NCBI GenBank assembly: GCA_944388615.1
Contig: CALXJL010000035.1
Coordinates: 1 to 14,590 of the forward strand
Reading direction: 5' to 3'
Source: an uncultured Clostridia bacterium
Lineage (GTDB): Bacteria > Bacillota > Clostridia > TANB77 > CAG-508
DNA length: 14,590 nucleotides
How positions within the stretch are numbered: the stretch's first letter is position 1; each line of letters starts with the position of its first letter. Positions 5,714 to 12,768 of this stretch are shown here, in pieces. Below the pieces are notes generated by a model. The model made no database searches, was not told the DNA's origin, and worked only from the letters and a program-made list of their open reading frames with translations. Made by a program: the position numbers and the translations under genes.

Positions 5714-8128
5714 ATGAAAAAGATAGAATTACTTGCACCAGTTGGTAATTTTGAATGTTTAAAAGCAGCTGTACAAAATGGAGCAGATGCCGTATATTTT
5801 GGTGCTTCTAATTTTAATGCTCGTAGTTTTGCCAATAACTTTGATTCAAATGAATTAAAACATGCAATTCAATATGCTAAATTACGTAATGTAAAAACTC
5901 ATCTTACATTAAATATTCTTATACAAGATAATGAATATAATGAAGCAATTTCTTTAGCTAAAACTGCATATGAATATGGAATAGATGCCATTATTGTACA
6001 AGATTTAGGTCTTGCATTAAAATTAATAAAATTATTTCCTGATTTACCAATACATGCAAGCACTCAAATGACTGTACATAATTTAGAAGGTGTTTTAGAA
6101 CTTGAAAAATTAGGATTTAGTAGATGTGTTTTATCAAGAGAATTACCACTTTCTGAAATTGAATATATAAGAAACAACTGCACTATAGAGATTGAAACAT
6201 TTATACATGGAGCTCTTTGTATTTGCTATTCTGGTCAATGCCTATTATCTAGTATAATTGGTGGTCGTTCAGGTAATAGAGGTAAATGTGCTCAGCCATG
6301 TAGACTTTCATATAAATTATTGTGTAATGATAAAAAAATTGATTCAGGATATTTACTTAGTACTAAAGATTTATGTGGTCTTGAATATTTACCAAATCTT
6401 ATATCTATTGGTACTGATTGCTTAAAAATAGAAGGTCGTATGAAATCTCCTGTTTATGTTGCAACTGTTACAAGGATTTATAGAAAATATATCGATTTAG
6501 CATATTCTAATAAGGACTATAAAATAGATAATAAAGATTTAAAAGATTTATTACAAGTATTTAATAGAGGTGGATCATCTAGTGGTCATCTTTCAGACTC
6601 TCCTAATAATTCTCTTGTTTTTAAGGATAAACCTAATAACATGGGACTATTTATGGGATCAATTAAAAATTATAATCATAATAAAGGTATTATTGCAATA
6701 AAACTTAATGAATCTGTTTCCATTGGAGATTCTATTTCTATTCAAAATGAAACTGGTTTATATACTATATCTGAATTAATGAAGGATGATCAAAATATTA
6801 AAACCGCTACAAGTGGTGAAATAGTAAAAATAGGTCGTATGAAAGGCAATATTAATGTAAATGATAAGGTTTTTAAAATATCCAGTTTAGCTCTAAATAA
6901 TATTGCTGCACAAAGCTATTCATCAGAAAATAAAAAGATACATCTTGATTGTTCCATAACTATAAAAAAAGATATGCCTATTACATTATCTATTAATCCA
7001 ATTTATTCTGAAGATAGCATATACAATAATTTATTTATTAATGTACAATCAGATATAATACCTCAGATTGCAATTAATAAGCCAATAGATTCAAAAAGAA
7101 TAAAAAAACAAATAAATAAAACTAATAATACTCCTTTTATCTTTGATAATATAGAAGTAAATTTAGATGATGATTTATTTATTCCTCAAATTTCTTCAAT
7201 TAATGAATTAAGAAGAATTGGCTTACAAAAATTGGAAAATATAGCATTAGATAAAATTAATAGGCCTTCACCTAAGATAAAATTAGAAAGTCCGACTATA
7301 GTAAATATAAGTAATAATTCAAAAATAATATCTGTATTATTTAATAATCTTAATGAAAATATGGATTATTCACTATTATCTAATAAAATAGATAATATAT
7401 ATATTCCTTTTAACTATTTTATTAATGTTAAATATCAAAATATCTTAAATTATTTATGTAATAACTACAATGTGTATATTTATATGCCAAATATTATTAG
7501 AAAAAAATATATGGATACTTGTATTTCCAAATTAAAAAATATCTTGGAAATATTCAAAATATATGGTTTTGTTTTATCCAATATTGCAGATTTTGAAACT
7601 TTAAAAGATTATAAAAATAATTATGATTTTATCGCTAATTATAGTCTTAATATATCTAATTCTTATTCTATTAATGCATATAAAAATTTGGGAATAACTA
7701 AAATTATATCTAATCCCGAATTAAATAAAAATACAATAAATGCTTTAGCTAAAACATCCTGTTTGCCTATTGAAGTTATAGTATATGGTAATATTCCATT
7801 AATGACAATGAATTATTGTCTTCTTGGAAAATCTAATAAATGTTATTCAAATTGTAATAAATTATGTTTAAAAAATAATAAGTATTATCTACAAGATAGA
7901 AAAAATTTAAAATTTAGAGTTATATCAAATAAAGCGCAAAATATTACTACTTTATATAATAGTAAAATTTTATCTATTATACCTTCTGAATTTAATGTTA
8001 GTAATTTCAGGATTGATATTTTAGATGAAACCATAGAAGAAATAAATAATATTACTACAAAAGTATATAATAATGAGGAATTTAATGGATATGAATATAC
8101 AAGTGGTAATTTAAATAAAAACATATAA
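5714..8128 (+). CDS. U32-family protein (RlhA/PrtC-like) with a second C-terminal U32-like half
   Basis: U32 proteins were named as collagenase-like peptidases, but several are now known to act in RNA hydroxylation (RlhA on 23S rRNA, TrhP on tRNA) or related oxygen-independent hydroxylations. Start MKKIELLAPVGNFECLKAAV is the classic U32 barrel opening; ETFIHGALCICYSGQCLLS (161-179) matches the U32 signature, followed by GRSGNRGKCAQPCRLSY (184-200) and LKIEGRMKSPVY (237-248). Cys 169, 171, 176, 192 and 196 cluster as in iron-sulfur-binding members. The middle (about 310-520) is beta-rich like DUF3656. Residues about 535-760 resemble a second barrel, with EVIVYGNIPLMTMNYCLLG aligning to the signature and further Cys at 702, 710, 714 and 718. 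AGGAGG lies six bases before the ATG. Length 804 suits the long clostridial forms. The exact substrate cannot be assigned. Confidence 0.88.
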   Translation: MKKIELLAPVGNFECLKAAVQNGADAVYFGASNFNARSFANNFDSNELKHAIQYAKLRNVKTHLTLNILIQDNEYNEAISLAKTAYEYGIDAIIVQDLGLALKLIKLFPDLPIHASTQMTVHNLEGVLELEKLGFSRCVLSRELPLSEIEYIRNNCTIEIETFIHGALCICYSGQCLLSSIIGGRSGNRGKCAQPCRLSYKLLCNDKKIDSGYLLSTKDLCGLEYLPNLISIGTDCLKIEGRMKSPVYVATVTRIYRKYIDLAYSNKDYKIDNKDLKDLLQVFNRGGSSSGHLSDSPNNSLVFKDKPNNMGLFMGSIKNYNHNKGIIAIKLNESVSIGDSISIQNETGLYTISELMKDDQNIKTATSGEIVKIGRMKGNINVNDKVFKISSLALNNIAAQSYSSENKKIHLDCSITIKKDMPITLSINPIYSEDSIYNNLFINVQSDIIPQIAINKPIDSKRIKKQINKTNNTPFIFDNIEVNLDDDLFIPQISSINELRRIGLQKLENIALDKINRPSPKIKLESPTIVNISNNSKIISVLFNNLNENMDYSLLSNKIDNIYIPFNYFINVKYQNILNYLCNNYNVYIYMPNIIRKKYMDTCISKLKNILEIFKIYGFVLSNIADFETLKDYKNNYDFIANYSLNISNSYSINAYKNLGITKIISNPELNKNTINALAKTSCLPIEVIVYGNIPLMTMNYCLLGKSNKCYSNCNKLCLKNNKYYLQDRKNLKFRVISNKAQNITTLYNSKILSIIPSEFNVSNFRIDILDETIEEINNITTKVYNNEEFNGYEYTSGNLNKNI

Positions 8129-8132
8129 TGCA

Positions 8133-8159
8133 AAAGGCTCGCCAAGTAGTGGTGAGCCT
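8133..8159 (-). terminator. Terminator of the pyrH-rseP operon
   Basis: 8135-8144 pairs with 8150-8159 around a five-base loop. On the minus strand AGGCUCACCA / UGGCGAGCCU (one A-C mismatch) is followed by UUUU. The stem begins inside the TAG stop (8158-8160) of rseP. On the plus strand the same hairpin forms with a G-U pair five bases after the U32 stop but lacks a T-tract, so it may only protect or weakly terminate that transcript. Confidence 0.7.
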
Positions 8160-8934
8160 AATTCAATCCAACAATTCTCACTATATCATTATATGTTACT
8201 AAAATTGATAAACCGATTAAAAACATAAATCCTAATAACTGGATTTTAATTTCGTTTTCAAGTTTCAATGGTTTTCTTCTTATTGCTTCTATTAATAATA
8301 ACAATAATTTTCCACCATCTAAAGCTGGTATTGGTAATAAATTCGTTATTCCAAGTGATAAAGATATTAATGCCATCATATAAAAGAATTCTCTAAAATT
8401 ATTAGTCTGAGAAATTATTGTAGATATTCCAACAGGTCCCATTAAATCATTTGTTGTAACCCTGCCAGTTACTAGCATTTTTAAACTATCAATTGCAGAA
8501 AAAGCAAATTCTCCTGTCTGTGTTGCAACATATCCTATTTTACCCGACAATGTATCCGGCACTCCAGGAATATCGTTTACATACATGATATTCAACATCA
8601 CTATAAAATATACTATTACTGCAAATAGTATATTTACTATCCCTCCTGCTGCAACTATAGCCATTCTTTTTGGTATGCTAGCTTTTGTAAAAGAACCTTG
8701 TTCTTCTGAATATTCGGTTTCTCCTTCCATACTCACAAAACCACCAAGAGGTATTAGCCTTAATGTATATTTAGTTTCTCCCTTTTGTTTCTGGAATATT
8801 TTACGTCCGAAACCTATTGCAAATTCATTAACCTTTACTTTGCATAGTTTAGCAACAATAAAATGACCTCCCTCATGTATGAAAATTAAAAAGCCTAAAA
8901 GAAATATTATTTTTATTGCATTAAGTATAAACAT
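8158..8934 (-). CDS. rseP: RseP/RasP-family site-2 intramembrane metalloprotease lacking the PDZ domain
   Basis: M50B site-2 proteases cut transmembrane segments, for example of anti-sigma factors and signal-peptide remnants. The zinc site HEGGH (20-24) is in the first helix, followed by VNEFAIGFG and the RLIPLGGFVSMEGE loop (59-72). After helix two (about 91-117, AAGGIVNILFAVIVYFI) the sequence goes almost directly to TGEFAFSAIDSLKMLVTGRV, DLMGPVGI (163-170) and helix three with NLLPIPALDGGKLL (198-211; D206 is the third zinc ligand). Usual bacterial RseP is about 330-450 residues with one or two PDZ domains between helices two and three. Here that segment is only about 20 residues and total length is 258. 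AAGGAG lies eight bases before the ATG. It is downstream of cdsA as in Firmicutes, but without dxr between. Confidence 0.93.
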   Translation of the reverse strand: MFILNAIKIIFLLGFLIFIHEGGHFIVAKLCKVKVNEFAIGFGRKIFQKQKGETKYTLRLIPLGGFVSMEGETEYSEEQGSFTKASIPKRMAIVAAGGIVNILFAVIVYFIVMLNIMYVNDIPGVPDTLSGKIGYVATQTGEFAFSAIDSLKMLVTGRVTTNDLMGPVGISTIISQTNNFREFFYMMALISLSLGITNLLPIPALDGGKLLLLLIEAIRRKPLKLENEIKIQLLGFMFLIGLSILVTYNDIVRIVGLN

Positions 8935-8953
8935 TGTTTTTCTCCTTATTAAT

Positions 8954-8990
8954 TAAAAACGGTATGACAATACTTATTTCATCATACCCC
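8954..8990 (-). terminator. Terminator-like hairpin between cdsA and rseP
   Basis: On the minus strand GGTATGA (8988-8982) pairs perfectly with TCATACC (8967-8961) over a 14-base loop and is followed by GTTTTTAATT. This has the form of a modest intrinsic terminator or attenuator inside the operon, upstream of the rseP ribosome site. It could reduce read-through into rseP. No convincing separate rseP promoter is visible in the 101-base gap. Confidence 0.55.
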
Positions 8991-9035
8991 TATTATATTG
9001 TATTTATTCTACCTAAAATTATTCCTTTATAACCT

Positions 9036-9842
9036 TTATAATATATATGTAAAAAATATATATGCAAATGGAGCTATAAATATAATACTATCTATTCTAT
9101 CTAACATTCCTCCATGCCCTGGTAGTAAGTTACCTGAATCTTTTACACCTGTATAACGCTTAATACAAGATTCTGCAAGATCACCTATTTGACCTACTAT
9201 ACTCAAAATTATTGATAATAATATTATTACTCCATAATTCCAATCTATTTGAAAGAAATTATTACATATGTATGTATATATCAGCATACCAATTACAGCT
9301 CCAATAATTCCTCCAATACATCCTTCTATTGTTTTATTTGGACTTATTTGTGTAAACTTGTGTTTTCCCAATGTTTTTCCAACAATATATGCAACTATAT
9401 CAGTCCCCCATGCTATTATAAATACTGTCCCAAGTAATAATCCCCCATTTTCCATTTGTCTTATAATAGGCAAAAACCATAAAAATACTACAATATAACA
9501 TATACCAAATATAGTAATTGCTACATCTACAACAGTTGTCTTCATATTACTAAGTATTACTTTTAAAAATAATAGAAAAATAATTAATGGAATTGTAATG
9601 GCTATAATATGTATTCCCATTTTGGGATCAATTAAATGGGTAAAAGCAATTAGAAGAGCAGATATATATCCAACCCATTCTACTGGTTTATGTTTTCCTT
9701 TAAATGATTTATAAAACTCATATATACTCATAAATGCAATTATACTTATTGCTATATCTATAACATATTTATTTCCAAAAGCTAATATTAATCCAACTAA
9801 TGGAATTCCTATCACAGTTGTGGAAATTCTTTTTATATTCAT
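9036..9842 (-). CDS. cdsA: Phosphatidate cytidylyltransferase CdsA
   Basis: CdsA makes CDP-diacylglycerol from phosphatidic acid and CTP in the membrane, the branch point for phosphatidylglycerol, cardiolipin and other phospholipids. The protein is mostly transmembrane helices and carries the family signature at 225-249: S225..K228R229....K234D235..GNLLPGHGGMLDR with H243, D248 and R249. The preceding block WGTDIVAYIVGKTLGKHKFTQISPNKTIEG (145-174) is also characteristic of the family. Length 268 is normal. It starts 30 bases after uppS on the same strand, the conserved Firmicutes order. The next gene downstream is rseP rather than the usual dxr. Confidence 0.96.
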   Translation of the reverse strand: MNIKRISTTVIGIPLVGLILAFGNKYVIDIAISIIAFMSIYEFYKSFKGKHKPVEWVGYISALLIAFTHLIDPKMGIHIIAITIPLIIFLLFLKVILSNMKTTVVDVAITIFGICYIVVFLWFLPIIRQMENGGLLLGTVFIIAWGTDIVAYIVGKTLGKHKFTQISPNKTIEGCIGGIIGAVIGMLIYTYICNNFFQIDWNYGVIILLSIILSIVGQIGDLAESCIKRYTGVKDSGNLLPGHGGMLDRIDSIIFIAPFAYIFFTYIL

Positions 9843-9872
9843 TATTTTTTCCCTTTCAATATTAAATTATTT

Positions 9873-10589
9873 TTAGTTTGCTCCAAATTTTCTATTTCTT
9901 TTTTGATATATTTTTATTGACTCTATAATATCTTCCTCATTAAAATCTGGCCAATGTTTATCAAAAAATATAAATTCAGAATACACTATTTGCCAGGGTA
10001 AAAAATTACTAGTTCTCAATTCTCCACTTGTTCTAATTAATACATCTGGATCTGGCTGTCCTTGTGTATATAAATAATTTGATACTAATTCTTCATCTAT
10101 ATTTTCTATTTGAACATTATCTTTTTTTACGTCATTAGCAATATTTTTTATCGCTCGCACGATCTCCGCTCTTCCACCATAATTTAATGCTATATTAAAT
10201 ACTAATCCAGTATTATCTTTTGTTCTTTCCATAGCTTTATTTATACTATTTTGCATTCCTTTAGACAATACTGTTATATCTCCTAAAATCTTGATCTTTA
10301 TATTTTCTGTATCGGCTCTTTTACTATAATCATCAAGATATCCTTGAAGCAATAACATAAGTGCTTTAACTTCATTCTCTGCTCTTTTCCAATTTTCTGT
10401 CGAAAAAGCATAAACAGTTAGATATTTTAATCCTATTTTATTACAAAATCTCACTATTTTTTCTAATGTCTTTGCCCCCTCTTTATGTCCTAGTTTTGCA
10501 TCCATATTTTTATTTCTCGCCCAACGTCTATTTCCATCCATAATAATAGCAATATGTGTAGGCAAATTTTGCATATCAATATTTTCCAT
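9873..10589 (-). CDS. uppS: Isoprenyl transferase / undecaprenyl diphosphate synthase UppS
   Basis: This cis-prenyltransferase extends farnesyl diphosphate with isopentenyl diphosphate to the C55 carrier lipid used for peptidoglycan and other wall polymers. Motifs in order: HIAIIMDGNRRWA (12-24) with catalytic D18, GHKEGA (34-39), VYAFSTENWKR (59-69), FNIALNYGGRAEI (131-143), and PDVLIRTSGELRTSNFLPWQ (181-200) with YSEFIFFDKHWPDF. The RTSGE and WxxxYSEF elements bind the homoallylic substrate. In the family the position after GE is often Q; here it is L. Length 238 is typical. GTGAGG lies six bases upstream of the ATG. It follows frr by 25 bases and precedes cdsA, so precursor-lipid synthesis is cotranscribed with ribosome recycling and UMP kinase. 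Confidence 0.96.
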   Translation of the reverse strand: MENIDMQNLPTHIAIIMDGNRRWARNKNMDAKLGHKEGAKTLEKIVRFCNKIGLKYLTVYAFSTENWKRAENEVKALMLLLQGYLDDYSKRADTENIKIKILGDITVLSKGMQNSINKAMERTKDNTGLVFNIALNYGGRAEIVRAIKNIANDVKKDNVQIENIDEELVSNYLYTQGQPDPDVLIRTSGELRTSNFLPWQIVYSEFIFFDKHWPDFNEEDIIESIKIYQKRNRKFGAN

Positions 10590-10614
10590 ATGTTACCTCA
10601 CTTTTCAAGTCAAT

Positions 10615-11163
10615 CTATATAGACATTACTTCTTGCTCTTTGTTTGCAAGTTTTTCATCTATTATAGCAATATATTTATCTGTTAATTTTTGAATCTTTT
10701 CTTCTGCAACTTTTAAGTCATCTTCTGTAATTTCTGATTCTTTTTGTTTTGTTTTAAAAGTATCTATTCCATCTCTTCTTATTGATCTTACTGCAACCTT
10801 AGACTCTTCTGCCATTTTTTTAATATCTTTTACTATTTCTTTTCTTCTTTCTTCATTTAATTCAGGAAATGCAAGCCTTATTACTTTTCCATCATTATTA
10901 GGATTAATTCCTATGTCTGCTTTCAAAATCTCTTTTTCAATTTCTTTTAATATTCCTAAATCCCATGGTTGTATAACTATTAATCTAGCTTCTGGAACAG
11001 AAATTCCTGCTACCTGATTAATTGGAGTAGGTACTCCATAATAATCTATCATTATTTTGTTTAATATTGCTGGATTTGCTCTTCCTGCTCTAACTTCTGA
11101 TAAATTTTCTTCAAAAACACTTATTGTTTTTTTCATTTTTTCCTCAATACTATTAAAATCCAT
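10615..11163 (-). CDS. frr: Ribosome recycling factor
   Basis: RRF splits the post-termination 70S ribosome together with EF-G. The sequence shows the full family pattern: an N-terminal MKKTISVFEENLSEVRAGRA (10-29, with the conserved R-AGRA-P tip), NKIMIDYYGVPTPINQVA, VPEARLIVIQPWD, then DIGINPNNDGKVIRLAFPEL and NEERRKEIVK, followed by the long C-terminal helix with VAVRSIRRDGIDTFK. Length 182 compares with about 185 for typical members, and it ends with a Glu/Lys-rich helix. GGGAG lies about ten bases before the ATG. It is 22 bases downstream of pyrH, the near-universal pyrH-frr pairing. Confidence 0.97.
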   Translation of the reverse strand: MDFNSIEEKMKKTISVFEENLSEVRAGRANPAILNKIMIDYYGVPTPINQVAGISVPEARLIVIQPWDLGILKEIEKEILKADIGINPNNDGKVIRLAFPELNEERRKEIVKDIKKMAEESKVAVRSIRRDGIDTFKTKQKESEITEDDLKVAEEKIQKLTDKYIAIIDEKLANKEQEVMSI

Positions 11164-11185
11164 TTACATCAATCTCCCTTTCTTA

Positions 11186-11893
11186 TTATTTTACTATTGT
11201 TCCTACTTTTTCGCCTTTAACTATTTTTATCATATTATCCGGTTCTGCAATACCAAATACAATTAATGGAATATTATTATCTCTACATAATGAAGTTGCC
11301 GTAGAATCCATTACTTTTAAATCTTTATTTAATATATCTAAATATGAAATTTCATCGTATTTTGTTGCATTTTTATCTATTTTAGGATCTGCTGAATATA
11401 CACCATCTATTGTTTTTCCAACTAGTATAACATCCGCATCCATTTCGGCTGCTCTTAAAGCTGCCGCACTATCTGTTGTGAAATAAGGATTTCCTGTTCC
11501 ACAAGCAAATATTACTATTCTTCCTTTATCTAAATGTTTTAAAGCCTTTCTTTTTATATATGGCTCTGCAATTTCTCTCATTTCAATTGCTGTTTGAAGT
11601 CTTGTATATATTCCTCTTGCTTCTAACGCATCTTGTAATGCTAGACCATTTATCGCTGTTGCAAGCATTCCCATATAATCTGAAGTGGTTCTTTCCATTT
11701 CTGGACCAAATCTACCTCTCCAAAAATTTCCTCCTCCTATTACGATTGATACTTGGACTCCCAGTTTAGTCACTTCTTTAATTTGATCACATATTTTTTC
11801 TAATACTGCCACATCAATTCCTGTTTTTTTATCTCCTGATAATGCTTCTCCACTTAATTTTAGCAATATTCTTTTATATTTTAATTCAGCCAA
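11186..11893 (-). CDS. pyrH: UMP kinase PyrH (TTG start)
   Basis: PyrH phosphorylates UMP to UDP with ATP in pyrimidine nucleotide synthesis; the bacterial enzyme is a hexamer of the amino-acid-kinase fold. Visible motifs are RILLKLSGEAL (8-18, K12), VIGGGNFWRGR (51-61), TSDYMGMLATAINGLALQDALE (70-91, UMP site), IFACGTGNPYFTTDSAAALRAAE (128-150, nucleotide-binding) and KTIDGVYSADPK (160-171). Length 235 is normal. The start codon is TTG at 11893, preceded by AAGGAG at rather long spacing (11 bases); no in-frame ATG is nearby and MAELKYKRILLKLSGE fits the family N-terminus. It is first in the operon with frr, uppS, cdsA and rseP and has a good promoter 37-65 bases upstream. Confidence 0.97.
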   Translation of the reverse strand: MAELKYKRILLKLSGEALSGDKKTGIDVAVLEKICDQIKEVTKLGVQVSIVIGGGNFWRGRFGPEMERTTSDYMGMLATAINGLALQDALEARGIYTRLQTAIEMREIAEPYIKRKALKHLDKGRIVIFACGTGNPYFTTDSAAALRAAEMDADVILVGKTIDGVYSADPKIDKNATKYDEISYLDILNKDLKVMDSTATSLCRDNNIPLIVFGIAEPDNMIKIVKGEKVGTIVK

Positions 11894-11929
11894 TTTCTTG
11901 CACTCTCCTTATATCTAAATTCTTTTGTC

Positions 11930-11958
11930 ATTCTATCATATATATTTTACTAGTGCAA
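11930..11958 (-). promoter_or_regulatory. Promoter of the pyrH-frr-uppS-cdsA-rseP operon
   Basis: On the minus strand TTGCAC (11958-11953) and TAGAAT (11935-11930) are separated by exactly 17 bases. TGA immediately upstream of the -10 gives an extended -10 (TGN). Transcription would start about 30 bases before the TTG start of pyrH. No hairpin or attenuator is seen in the short leader. Confidence 0.7.
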
Positions 11959-11982
11959 TCAAAATAAGAAAAATTTACCAAT

Positions 11983-12011
11983 TTGCTATTAATTTATCAT
12001 TTTATTATAAG
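11983..12011 (+). promoter_or_regulatory. Possible promoter of the sortase gene
   Basis: TTGCTA (11983-11988), 17 bases, then TATAAG (12006-12011), about 50 bases before the sortase ATG, in very AT-rich sequence. It lies back to back with the pyrH promoter. The -10 is imperfect, so this is only a candidate. Confidence 0.4.
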
Positions 12012-12060
12012 TATATTTTTATCTTATTTCGCAAAAAATATTTAAAGAGGAGAATTTATT

Positions 12061-12702
12061 ATGAATCAAATTATCTACAATTTAAAAAATAATCAACCAA
12101 ATAATTCGAATATTAAAACCAAAAAAGCATTATATATGACCATTTTTTTATTGTTTATTATTATGGTTATATGTTTTACTACTATCTACTTTTTTAAACA
12201 ATATATTAAAGAACAAAATGAAATTGTATCTCAAAATTTAGCGAATAATTTTAAAATATCAACATTATATTCTAATTCCACAAATTATGATACCTCAACT
12301 ACTTCTACAAACTCTAATACATTTGTTATTGGTATTTTGAAAATAGATAAAATAAAATTAGTCTATCCAATACTTTCAAATTGTTCTGATGAATTACTCA
12401 ATATTTCGCCATGTAGATTTTATGGACCTCTCCCTAACCAGCCAGGTAATATATGTATTGCAGGACACAATTATATAGATACCAAAATGTTTGGTAAACT
12501 AAGCAGCCTTAATACTGGTGATATTGTAGAATTAATTGATCTTAATGGAAATAGTGTGAATTATAATATATATGATAAGTTTGAAGTGGCTGCAGATGAT
12601 ATATCATGTACTAGCCAAGATTTGAATAAAACAGAAGTAACTTTAGTAACATGTAATACAATTAATGGAACTAGAATTGTTGTAAAAGCTGAAAAAATAT
12701 AG
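12061..12702 (+). CDS. Sortase (membrane-anchored transpeptidase)
   Basis: Sortases cut surface proteins at LPXTG-like motifs and join them to the peptidoglycan precursor. The N-terminus is cytoplasmic and Asn/Lys-rich (1-22); one signal-anchor helix (about 24-46) puts the catalytic domain outside. After a Ser/Thr/Asn linker (about 65-87) the sortase barrel begins at VIGILKIDKIKLVYPI. Catalytic residues are H136 in IAGHNYID, C198 in VTLVTCNT and R205 in GTRIVV, so the enzyme looks intact. Length 213 suits short class D-like sortases, but I do not assign a class firmly. GAGGAG lies eight bases upstream of the ATG. No substrate gene is adjacent; the LPQTG surface protein at 3997-5304 is the only candidate substrate in the window and has a related but Cys-less sortase domain. 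Confidence 0.92.
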   Translation: MNQIIYNLKNNQPNNSNIKTKKALYMTIFLLFIIMVICFTTIYFFKQYIKEQNEIVSQNLANNFKISTLYSNSTNYDTSTTSTNSNTFVIGILKIDKIKLVYPILSNCSDELLNISPCRFYGPLPNQPGNICIAGHNYIDTKMFGKLSSLNTGDIVELIDLNGNSVNYNIYDKFEVAADDISCTSQDLNKTEVTLVTCNTINGTRIVVKAEKI

Positions 12703-12722
12703 ACACTTCATCGATTAACTTT

Positions 12723-12768
12723 AAAAAGCAAGTGAGATGCAAGAAAACTTACATCTCACTTGCTTTTT
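12723..12768. terminator. Bidirectional terminator between sortase and glycosyltransferase genes
   Basis: AAAAAGCAAGTGAGATG (12723-12739) pairs perfectly with CATCTCACTTGCTTTTT (12752-12768) over a 12-base loop: a 12-bp stem flanked by five A-T pairs. On the plus strand it follows the sortase stop by about 20 bases and ends in TTTTT. On the minus strand it overlaps the TAA stop of the glycosyltransferase and also ends in TTTTT. It therefore serves both convergent genes. Confidence 0.9.

Noticed and set aside
8585..8866. Plus-strand open frame opposite rseP, and similar open frames opposite ruvB, cdsA, pyrH and the isomerase-like gene
   Set aside because: All lie antisense to strongly recognised genes, lack ribosome sites and have no family-like sequence.
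8989..9035. A dxr remnant in the cdsA-rseP gap (frame reading GYKGIILGRINTI)
   Set aside because: Only 13 codons with no recognisable Dxr motif; could be chance in AT-rich sequence.
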